Made by a program: the position numbers and the translations under genes | Part shown: positions 1-12,100 of the stretch, in pieces | Position numbering within the stretch: position 1 is the first letter of the stretch | Layout: every line of letters starts with the position of its first letter | The notes under the pieces: generated by a model | The model's database searches: none | Told to the model about the DNA's origin: nothing | The model's input: the letters and a program-made list of their open reading frames with translations, nothing else | Source: Typha latifolia | Taxonomy: Eukaryota > Streptophyta > Magnoliopsida > Poales > Typhaceae | DNA length: 64,000 nucleotides | NCBI GenBank assembly: GCA_019914945.1 | Contig: CM034100.1 | Location: 15,325,096 to 15,389,095, forward strand | Direction of reading: 5' to 3'

Positions 1-133
1 TGACTGGGAATATGGTTTCAAGAATGCTAAATCACAGGTAACACTAACACCAATGACTACATATACTTGGCAACAACCAAATACTACTGAGAGTATAACA
101 TAAATCTGAACATGGCAACAACCAAATACTCAC

Positions 134-1780
134 TAAACAATCAAGACGAGCATTAATAGTTTCCATATCCTTTAATGGTTGTAGCAAGTTGGCTCGAAGT
201 AGTCTAGACCTGAAATAAGTGTACACATTAATAAATGACTAACTGAGCATATGTTTTAGTAGCTAAAGGATACAAGATTATGAATTAAAAGGACTCAACA
301 GAAGCACAAGAGTAATGACAAAGCAGTGAATGGTTAAAAAACCAGTTTTACTGAATGTCTTTGTTATATTGTGGACAAGATGTAACAAACCAAAATTTCG
401 AAAATAAATAAATAAGAAATTAGAGTTAATAATTTATATCATGACGGATTTAGTTTTTTTTTGCGGTACTGTAGCACTGTTACAGTACCGAGATGAGTTG
501 GTCGTCATTTCCTACTTCCTCATCTAAATTTAATTTTTTGTTACATCCTTACCTCATTGGAACTAGCATTGTCAAAGTCGGTCATTGGGGAGTCGCCGAA
601 GTAAGTGAATAACACCAAAAAAATCGTATGTCAAGAGATTTACTTGATTATTGAGTTGAGTTGTTCCGCATGGACCTTAGGTGAATGAATTTACTCACAT
701 AATTATAGTCTCATATTTCATACTATGATTCTTTTATATTATCATTCGTGTATTTCTTTTCATGCTATGTTATATTTTGTGGCATACTCTACTTCGTGTA
801 ACACTTTAGTTCATGTGGACCTTCGTGCATGACTACGAGTTGGTAGGATTTTGAGAACATGTTAGATATTCTTTGTGCATCTCCCTGTGGTGACTTAAGT
901 CTACCTTGAAGTCCATGAGACGGATCCATTCTGGATCAGCGTTTAGGTGATACTAACACGGTTAGAGAACAGTCCAGGAGATAGACTTATTTCTGATAAG
1001 TACATGATCTGTTTAGGTAAGTGACTATGGCGCGATTAGAGAATAGTCTCAGGCTAGATCAAAAATCTCCCTAAGGTGACTCTAATATTTCTCTATAGTT
1101 AGTAGAAAAGACAGGTTGCGTTTATCACATTGTAACACCTCCCGGTGACCTTAACCGGATCAACTATGAGAAAAAAAAACTCGAGCATCATCTCGATGTG
1201 ACTTCTAGTTAATGTGGATCTACGAGCACAGTCCCAAACTGAGACAGTAAACATTACTGAGATTGAGAATGTTTGAATAATGAAATAAAGCATAATATTA
1301 GCTTGTTAAGTGCATCTTTGTGGCTTATACTTATTTTTCATATTATGAACTTGCTGGCTATTGTAATTAATTATTGAGCTTTGGTTAATATCTCATATTA
1401 GATAAAAAATAATTCTTTAGCTTTTGGGTGGATTCACTCACTAAGCTAAAATTGTTAGATTATTAAAATCTTTTTATGTTTTAGATGCTGGTCAATGGTG
1501 GCGACGGAGATCAGAGAGCGGCAAGCGGCGACGGCAATAGGCGAAGGTGAGTATCTCTTTTTTTTCTCTCTCCTCTTACAGCACGGCCGGCAAGTGCCGT
1601 GACGTGCCGGCCGGTGGTCGACACAGTCCGTGGTTGTGGCACGACCATCGTTGGTCGTTGGTTTTAATGAATATATTCAATCAAATTATGTGTTGAATAA
1701 TATTTATATTTGATTAATGCTTTATCTTTAATAATATTCATTCACAAAAATAATCTAAAGATAAAACACTACAATGTAGG

Positions 1781-1816
<36 letters not shown>

Positions 1817-3057
1817 AATCAAAAATTAAAGATTGACATGACGAAAATTCCAAAACATTTCTAAATATCTTAAATTTTTTATTAAAATTATGTTAAATGC
1901 GTGCCAAAGATATGCTGCTCCTATGGTGGCACGGCACGACTATCGCTGCTTAGAACCCTAAGCAAATAGATAAGTTTGAATTATAGAAGAAGATTCGAAC
2001 CACACATTACCTATAAAAAACATGAGCAAAGATATATGGAAAACAGGACATCATATACACAGATTTTTAAGAATATGAAGATATCTTTGAGAAAACAAGA
2101 ACTTTGTTAAAATTGCAAACTGCCACTATCAAGAGATGTACCCTCCTATTGTCTTTGTTGTCTTCAACATCTGGAATAGACTTCTCTTCTTGCTGCTAGA
2201 ACCCCAGAGTTCAGAATGTAAAGGGTCAATAATTTCCAAATTCTGAATGCTGTTAAATAACAATCGAAGAGTAGTAAGAAACCCTTAAATATTCACAGAA
2301 CTTGAACCTGAATGACTTCTGATATGGTGTTCTAATGCAATTGTATGTCATCAATCAAAAAAACAACTAGTAGCATGATAGATTTACATTATTATGCATA
2401 ATTAGCACATATCATCTACTCAGAAGGACATACCTGGTGGCATCAACATTCATGTGGTCAAATGAGCCATTGAAAGTAACCTGAGAATGTAAGACATTTC
2501 ATGAAACTGTAAAAGTAAGTGTGTGTGTGTGTGTGTATTTTGACTTTCGAAGAGCTGCTGAGGTAAGAAACAAACATATGCCAAGTTGCTAATAAGGAGT
2601 CGAGTCCCAATGCACCAACACATCTTAGAACTTATCCTCATTAAATGAATATGAGGCAAGAAGGCAAGCATTATCGTCACACCAAGTAAAGCATACACTA
2701 AGTTGCTAAGTGCCAAGTACAAACAGCTTTGTCAAAGAAAAAAAAAGTCATATTACTAGATGATGGTAGAAAAGGTGGAGTGCATCAAATTAAAAGTTCC
2801 CAATTGCAACAAAAATGTCCAAAATTTCAAGCACATTCACTGGATTCATTCATAAAAGTAGCTGCCATCTGTTGGAAAAAAAAATCAAGTTAAAGTTGGA
2901 AATGCTCTTTATATAGAAAATTACAAAATTTTCAAAAAGATCATCTTGGGGGCACTCTAGCGCTTAATAAAGAGTTACTGCCTAACACTTTTTATAAGTG
3001 AACAAAAGGAATCACATGCTGTTCGTGTTGTGATTGATTGTCATCCTTTCTGGTGTA

Positions 3058-3108
<51 letters not shown>

Positions 3109-6100
3109 GATCACGATTATGTGTTCAAAGAAGTATCTCAGATTAACAAAATAGATACCTCGTCTTGAAGGTTAGTATCGATTTTGCATCTCACCAGCCA
3201 ATGTGTATTATTTGCAACTTAGGCAGCTGAAACAAGAGCTGTCCAGTATATGTAATAGTAAGCAAACTTTTCTTTTTTTACTTTAAATTCCAATTGCTCC
3301 TTAGACAGTTTTGCATATACTGTTATGTAATTGCATGGCATGTATTTATCATTATAGTAAGAACTCAACTAGTTATCATTTTTCTGATAAACAGACATTC
3401 AAGTTCAAACTGATCTATTTGTATACCTTTTACTTCTTTAGATAGAGCATTCTACAGGGATAACAGGTCAGCTTATCAAATAGCAGAAGTTACCTATGCG
3501 ACAAGGAATAGTTAATTTGATTTACATCAGTCAAACAATTAAGCATTCCAAGTAGCATTAACCCCATACATGGGGGGCGTCTAATTTTGAATAACTGCAA
3601 TAATGGTCATCACCATACAATTTATCATCAGGATTGAGGTGAACAAAAAAATTGACTCCTCAAGAGTCGAGAGTAGTTTTTGAATCAATTTCTAGGTTAT
3701 GCCCATTGATAAAAAATATGTTTGGCGGGAATTATATAACCTTAATTAATTTAATGTAATTTCCCATCTTCTTCTTCTCTTCCTCGTTGGTAAGCCCTCT
3801 CCCACTCCTCAAATTTAATTTAAGTTTAATAAGGTATATTACAAATACATAACTTTGGTGCTTGCGACTTCATCGGCAAATTAGGTCTACCAGCGGCTTC
3901 GGGTCGCTATCACTCATGCTTAGGAGCTCCATGTCATTGGCCTCATGCATGGTTGCCTTCTGGGAGAGCCTTTGTGACTCTAATCACCACCGGCTAAGGG
4001 TTAAGGCCGTTGGTTGTCGGCATTGGCTTCTCCTCCACCTCGTGTGGTCGGCATGGTCACGAAGAGGGCATTGGCAAGGTAGGCGGATTGTCAGCGACCG
4101 TGATCATCGGCGATCTTCTTTCTCCTTCCCTCCCTCTCGTTTTCTTTCTCTCCCTTGTCATTCTCATTGAGGAAGAGAATGGTTGGACTCGGGTTCAACC
4201 CAAGCCAACATTTTCTCCTATTGGGTTCGGGTCTGGGTTTCAGACCCAAAGACCTGACCCGATCCTTAGTATTAGGTCACGAGCTGCAGGTTAGCTCACA
4301 GCCCAGTCGTTTATAAATATTGGGTTAGGCCTTAGCCCAGCACGATTATTATAAAGATAAAAATGTGGGTTGTGGGTCAACCGCAACCTAGCCCAACCAA
4401 TTGGGCTTAATTTAGCCTATTTGAGCAATTTATTTAGCTTTAAAATTTAAAAATTATGATATTATTTAATTATTATTTTTTATTATTAAATTTGGTGATT
4501 TTTAGCACGTAGATTAAATGTTAGAGATTTCAGTTGTTTTACCTAAACTTAGGTGAGTGGGTTCACTCACATATTTATTCATATTATATTTCGTGTTTTT
4601 TGTCAAACTTAAATTTCATTATTATATTTCTGTGTGCAAAATATATGATTTAGTGTATTGCTATACTTTGTGTACATAGCAATTGTTAATAAACAAGAAT
4701 ATTAGTGAAAAATATAACTAATATTTGGTATGACTTAGAGAACAGTTTCGGTATAAATCGCTTATAACTTTCTATGGTAATTTAAATATGCTTGTAAGTC
4801 TAAGAAAAAGTTCTATTTTAGATCACTAAGGTAACTTTCTTAGGTGACTCTGGTAGGGTTAGGAAACGGTCATAAACTTCTTGAGGTGACCATAATCTCT
4901 CTCAATAATTAGTGAAAAAGACAGAGTGCGTTTATCACATAGTAACACCTCATGGTGACTTTAACCGGATCAGATATGAGAAAAAGACCCGAATGACATC
5001 TTGAGGTGACTTCTAGTTGATGCGAATCCACATAATATAGACTAAATTGAGACAAATGACATTATTATTATTGAGAAAAATTTTAATATGTTGGAACTGA
5101 ACATATTATGAGATGACTCTGTTATTATCATTGGTGTTATTATTGTTACTTCAAGAACATGCATTGTGAAATTGTCATTTTATATCGCTGGATGTAAATT
5201 TTATTTGAAGTTATAAAGTCTGAATTTATTTGACTTTTGAATTTATTAGAGTTATTATGTTATATATTATTTATTTATTTAGATATATGGTGAGTCCCTC
5301 TCTATCAAATCAAGCAATATATTTTTCACCAAATCTTCTCCCTTCTTCCTCTCTTCTCTCCAAATTCAATCTAGAATTAGGCTTTGTATTGTTTCATGGT
5401 ATCGGAGCATCCCGATCTCTAGGGACTCGGCTCAAACAGTCTCCTTTCCATTTCACCGTCTCTATCAGATTCTCTAGACATATTGGCTCGATCCGAGCTC
5501 TTCGATGAGTAGCTCCCTCATGGCCTCCTCCCTTTGAGCAGTTCCAATAGTAGCTATCCACAAATTCCTGGTGAAGAAACCAGCTCTTCTCATTGCAGCC
5601 TCCCCAAACGTCACTTCTTCCACAACTCCAACAGCGTCGTCTTCTCTTGCAGCTGGCTCCACCGTGGGTTGGTGAAGCTACTTTTCCTGCTTCACTTACC
5701 TTTCCTGCTTCACTTCTGCTGCAGCCCATTGTTTCTAGAATTGAAGATAAGGAAGCCTTGAAGGCTTGCTCACCGACTGTTCAACGAAAAGCCGCAGTGA
5801 CTCCACCAGCCAGCAAATCATGTTTCATTTTTTCTACAGTCCACTAGTTTTGGCATAGAAGTCAAGGAAGCTTTAAAGGCTTGCTCTCCAAGTGTTTGAC
5901 AAAAAGCCACACAGCAGCAAGCAATATTTTCAGAGATGCCCACTAGGTGTTTGACAAGAGTTCACTATGTCAAGCTCTCATTCTTTAGCAGTTTTATTTT
6001 CAATAGTGCTCATCAAATGTTCGACAAACGAGCCCTCAAGTTTTCAGTATATCTGTCCATTTAGCAGCGTGTCAAGATTAGTAGCATTGTTCATCAGATA

Positions 6101-9100
6101 TTTGACGAAAGGTCCAAGTCAGAAAATTTTGAAACGCCCTCAAAGTGGCAAATAGATTTTGTCTCTTTTAATGGCATCTTTTGTTCCGATCAATCACGAA
6201 AGTCTCAGCTTCATTAGTGCCTCTATTTCTGCCTCTGGTTTCTCTAATATAATTAAATTCTGATTTTTTTATTCTGGCGCCTCATATCATATGACTGGTA
6301 ACTCTTTCATTTTCACTAGTTTCACTCCTGCCCTCACTGTCCTTCCTCATATTCATACTGTCAATGAGACTCAGTATTTCATCTCTCACATTGGTTCGAT
6401 TACCCCACCACTTATCTTACTAGTCGTCTTACTTTATCGGATGTTTGGCTTGTTCCCGATCTTATAGTGAGCCTTATTTATGTTACTCAGTTTTTTGACT
6501 CTTATTACACTGTCTCATTCTTTTCTACTTGTTATGTAATGCAAGACACGCCAACAAGCCAAAGGATTGAGGCCAGTAATCGGATTAATAGGCTCTACTA
6601 CCTGGACCAGCTTCACCTTCCTCCACCTAGCCCCAGTGTTTGTCCCGTCATTCAATCTCCTTCAGACCAATGGCATCGACGTTTAGGTCATGTATCGAGT
6701 TAGCGTCTCAAAGACCTTATCCAAGTTTGGATTCTTAGGCAATAGTTATTTTTCCTGTTTATCTCTTTGTACTAGTTATAGGTTAGCAAATCACTAGGCC
6801 CTCTCTTTTCCTCCTAGTGAGAAAATCTCTGATTCCCCTTTTAATTTTATGCACTCTAACATTTGGGGTCCAGCTCCCTTTCTTCTGGTTTTGATTTTCT
6901 CTATTATGTATTCTTTACTGATGATATCTCTCGTTTCACCTGGATTTACCTCATGCGCCAACACTCTGAGGTATGTCAGATATATCGTGATTTCTCTTCT
7001 ATGGTTCGTACTCAGTACGGTCGATCTACTAAGATCATCCTATCTGACGGTGCCCAGAGTATCTTCTGAGTTTCGTTCTATTCATGCTTATGCTGGTACC
7101 ATAGCTCAGCAGTCGTGTCCTTATACCTCTGCTTAGAATAATGTTGCTGAACAGAAGCATTGTCATCTTCTTGAGAGCATTCGTATTCTTCTCTTTGAAT
7201 TGTTTGTTCCTCGTTCTTATTGAGTTAATGCCCTTCTTACTGCTCTCTATTTAATCAATCAAACTACATGTTCATTCTTTGATGGAGTGATCCCTTACGA
7301 GTGTCTCTATGGTAATTCACCATCTTATGGTCATCTTTGGGTCTTTGAGTGCAACTGCTTTATTTTTCTAGGATATAATCATGAGCATAAAGGCTATCGT
7401 TGTTATGACACTTATGTTCGTCATTTTAGGATATCATGTCATATCACTTTTCTAGAAGAGATACTCTTCTTCACTTCACCTCCAATACTTTGGCTCCGTC
7501 GGACTTATCCTTTCTGGATCTCCTTACATCTACCTTATCTTCCATCCCCTCAGATGTCCCTACCTCAGCCCTACCATCCAGACCACTCTCTCGCTGAGGT
7601 TCCAACCCTGCCATACTTCTGCACTCACAGGCCACGTACCTGCACTGGTAGTATCCTTTCGATCGTTCCATCCTCTATTGTGACAGCTCCTACACCCACT
7701 CATTGTGATCCAGAGCGTGAGCATCGCCCTCCCGACTAATATGGTTTTCTGATGTCTTCCGCTATATACTTTTCCTCGTTTCAAACCTTTCTTACAGCTA
7801 TCCACTCCACCCATCAGCCTAGATCATATCATGAGGTTGTTCAGGTTCCAGAGTGGCAGCAGGCTATGACAGATGAGCTTCAGGCCCTTCAGCAGATACA
7901 TACTTGGTATGTTGTCCCTCGTGCCTCAGCTGCTAATGGATCTTCAAAGTCAAGTGTCGGCCTGATGGATCTATTGCTAGGTACAAAGCTCGTTTGGTTG
8001 CTTGGGGTTTACTTAGAAATTCCGGATAAATTACAAGGAGACATTTGCTCATGTTGCCCGAATGACCTCTGTCCGTAATATTCTTGTTGTTTCTTTCGGT
8101 CACCAGTTGCCTTTTCATCAGACGGACGTAAATGAATCCTCCACCTCGATTTCTCCTTCCCCCAGGTCACATCTGTCGACTATGATGAGCTATCTATGAG
8201 CTCAAGCAGGCTTCTCGTGCCTGCTTTGATCGATTTTGTAGTGTTCTCACAACCTACGAATTTTAGGAGAGTCCCTCTGAGTCATTTATGTTTATGCATT
8301 CTTCTGCTCATGGTCGAGTCCTTCTATATGTCGATGATATAATTATCACCAAAGATGACTCGGTCAAGATCCGCTCTCTTCAGTAGCATCTTCAGAGTCA
8401 TTTGAGACGAAGGACCTCAACCTCTTCAGTGCTTTCTAGGTATTGAAATCATGGACATTCTTAGTCGTGTTACTATTACTAACACTCGTCCTGTTGCTAC
8501 CCTAGTTGAGCTTCATGTGAAGCTTCAACCCGATGACAATCAGCTTCTTCCAGATCCGACTAGATATTGTCAGCTAGTCGAGGCACTCGTCCACTTGACC
8601 ATTACCCGACTTGATATTCTCATACAGTTGGTCTTGTCACTCAGTTCATGCACGCTCCTCGAACTACTTATTATGCTGCTCTTATACATATTCTTCAATA
8701 TCTTCGTGGCACTATCACCCACTCTCCTTTCATGTCATCGACTTCTATCTTAGCTCTGCGAGCTTATTTCGATGCAGACTATGAGTCTAATCGGAAGTCC
8801 ACTACAGATTTCTGCATTTTTTTGGTCTCTCTTTAGTATTAAGTCAGTGTATCGTGCTATGTGTGTGGTGACTAAGGAGATTGTTTTGCTCCGCCGCCTC
8901 CTTAGTGATATGGGTGTTCCATTACCCCTCCTAACTCATTTTTATGTCGACAATGATAGTTCTAAAAAGCTCGCTGAAAATTCTATTTTTCATGAGAGAA
9001 CGAAGCACATTAAAGTCGATATGTACTACACTCGCTAGAAGTACCGAGCTAGCATCATTTTCTCCATCGCCTCAGCATCGAAGAGTAGATTGCCGACTTC

Positions 9101-12100
9101 TTCACGAAGTCTCTTCCTCTTCCGCATTTTGAGCATCCACAATTAGCAAATTCTCGATTTATGATCCACTTTGAGTTTGAGGGAGGGGGGTATTAGAGTT
9201 ATTATGTTATATTTTATTTATTTATTTAGATATATGGTGACTTTGTATAAATAGGGCCAAGTCCCTCTCTATCAAATCAAGCAATACATTTTTCACCAAA
9301 TTTTCTCCTTTCTTCCTCTCTTCTCTCCAAATCAAATTAAAGATTAGGCTTAATGTATTGTTTCAGAGTGGATTCCACTCACTGAGCTATAGTTGGCTCA
9401 TGTAATTTCTCATTCTAATATTTCAGGTAATGGTCAACGTGGCGACTGAGTGAGATGCACCGGGACCCCACCTCTACTTAGGATCTATCCTTTTTACCTT
9501 TCAATTCTTTTGGTCTTTATGTTTTAGATTATCTGTTATATCAATTTGCTTAGAGACACATTAGTGATGACATTGGTCTTTTCTTTATTATTGGATTATA
9601 TTTATTAGCATTAGTTGTTCATAATTAAATTCTTGTCATTTTAGGGTTTAAAAAAATATTAGTTAAAGCTTCGTGTATCTCAAGTGTATTAAGGTATATT
9701 ACCGGTCATGATTCCGATTTTCAGTCATGACAATGTCTTTATGAAGCAAGTGAACTTTTAGGTAAACATCGGTACTTCAAAAACCTAGTTGACTTTGTTG
9801 ATTCATTTGAGCCACTGAAACAGGTTGCATAAAAGGTAACTACTAACTTAATATAAATTCAGACCGATCTAAATGGCTAAACAAGATCATGTTGTAGACC
9901 TATATGTTAAAATTTTACAATTGAAAGTCCTCTTATTATTTTAATTATTAAACAACATTTCAATATTTTATAAAATATTTAGCACTGCAAAAGTACACTC
10001 AGCAGGTCTGTTTTCCTACTAATTCTAAAAAAAGACTTGTCTGAATTTGTCTTTGATACCTAAATTGTTGGGAACTTTATCAAGGAGTCAAAAATGCATC
10101 AGTTTGCGAACACTAAAATAAAAAGAAATTCCAATGAACATATGAAAAAAAAACGAACTGAAACAAAAGGCATCAAAGACAATTTCATAGCTACGTTAGT
10201 AGCTCACTAAATCATACCGACAAAGAGTGGTTTGTAACGATTACACCCTTCTCTGCCTCAATCCTGTAAATATAAAAAGTTCTTACAGTGAATATTTAAC
10301 TGCAGAAGGCAGGAAGCTATTGATGTAACAAAGTTGCCAAAAAGAAAAGTCTTTTTAAAAAATTGGGGAAATTTAAACGACAAATGCAGGGTAGCTCCTG
10401 GAAGCTAACACACGTACACATTTGAAGTACACAAATATTACTCATGGATGAATTAGATCATGCTCAACATGAGAGTCGAAAGAGGGTTCAGTTAGCAAGG
10501 TTCAAAACTTCAAATCATATAGTTCAAGTGATATTCTATGACTTGACTCATGAATGTACTACTGCAGAGAACTTTTAAATCAAGTTTAATAAAAGAGATG
10601 AAAGTCATGCTGCTGTAGAGCCCTATAAAAAGAAGGATAATTGAGCATGGCATTGATCTTATGATGCTGTGCCAAATATATGCTACATTCCTGCCCATGT
10701 TCCACTTCTCTTTTTCTCCTTTACTCACTGCATCCAAAAGAGCAAAACTAAGAAAAATATCTTGGAATTTGAAGAAAAAAAAAACTAAAGGGGGAGGAGG
10801 AGGAGCAGGGATAGAGGAGAGAGAGAGAGAGAGAGATTTCAAATATACTTCTAAACCATTGTTCTACCTCTTATCAGAATATCAAATCAAGGGGAGTAGG
10901 ATAAAGAGAGGTGGTAGACATGCACTACATGTAACTTCAGCAGCACAAAGCAAGAGAGATATATGCAATTATGCATGGCTGTCTGTCACTCAATACCATG
11001 AGGGAAGAGCACCACATATCAATATATAGACAATAAAACACTTGGCAGACATATTAAAGGTTTAAAACCTAAAAGTGATACTATCATACTAGAAATACTA
11101 TTTAAACTTTGCCAAAATTCATCACTCCCCTTATTGAAAATAGATCACAATTTGGTTGACTCCAATGTGATCAGTATTCTCATACTAAAACATATGTCTC
11201 TTACGGCAGATAGCAGGAGTCAAACCCATATCTTCTCCTTGGTAGGGCTTTCAAAGAGAAGTTCTATTTGCAGCAAATTCTCCAACCTAGAAAACTAAAT
11301 GATTTCTTCCAATAAATTTTAGTTATTAACTTATTACCTCATAATAATTCTCAGATATTTGTTGCGTGAACTTTTCCACTCTGTTAGTATTTCAATCTTG
11401 CCCTTGCTTGCTTTTTCTAAAGTATTAAGTATTAACTGGTTCGAGCACGCCAAATGCTTGTACAGATTTCTCATGAATTAATAAATTAATAATGGCAATA
11501 TTTCCGTTCTCTGAAGGAAGAAAAAGTTGGGACTCACTCAAGAAGTTCTTTCCCATAAGAAAGGGGAAATAAGCCACCACCACAACAACACTAGTAAATC
11601 AACTACTAGACATAACACAAAATAAGATACATCACAAAGATGGATTCTGTGAGCATTTTGTCTATTTCTGATTCTACATATAACCTAGTCATAAGATGGA
11701 TTCTGTGTAATGAAGTGTTATAAGACTGTGACCTAATTTCTCAACTAATTATATATATATTCAATAAAATTGTCTTGCTACAAAATTATGATAACGAAAA
11801 AGTTGTTAGTGTGCAAATTTAAAGTGCTTTAGAAGAACTATTCCCAAATGCGCTATTTATGTCATAGCTCACAGACCCTTGTACTCTAAGAGGACATAAG
11901 AATCACTTGGGTTGTTAAAATATAAAATAAAAGATGAAGTAGCTCCTACTACTTCCCACAAGTAATGACAGACTACAGGACCATGTTATATGCTCCAATT
12001 CACAAGTTTAAAGTTAGTATACCATCTGATGGTGGCAGCAGCAGCAGCTAAACAGAGATAATATTGTTTGTAACAAGTATCTAAACCAAGTGCAGATGGC

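Larger units (their letters stand above)
5244..9365 (+). mobile_element. Degenerate Ty1-copia LTR retrotransposon
   Basis: Two LTRs (5244-5396 and 9191-9365) flank a tRNA-iMet type primer-binding site 'tggtatcggagc' (5397-5408) and a polypurine tract ending 'gggagggggg' (9181-9190). The domains follow Copia order: a GAG-pre-integrase motif DQWHRRLGHVSS (about 6667-6702), an integrase core with TWIYLMRQHSE (about 6940), the RT start EWQQAMTDELQALQ (about 7847), RT YVDD in VLLYVDDIIITKDD (about 8318-8360), and RNase H AYFDADYESNRKST (about 8761-8805). Many stops and frameshifts separate these pieces, so the copy is dead. It lies antisense to MSH4. The flanks 'gaatt' and 'gagtg' are only a weak 5-bp target duplication. 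Confidence 0.93.
2481..10217. other. MSH4 intron 5, a 7.7-kb transposon-filled intron
   Basis: Intron between MSH4 exons 5 (10263-10218) and 6 (2480-2434). From left to right it holds a (GT)n run at 2519-2537, a (TA)n run at 3062-3106, a repeat region with LTR-like character (about 3780-5243) and a Ty1-copia element (5244-9365). The repeat continues at 9366 to about 9730, followed by plain AT-rich sequence. Splice signals at both ends keep MSH4 in frame, so the gene probably still functions if the intron is spliced. Confidence 0.8.
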
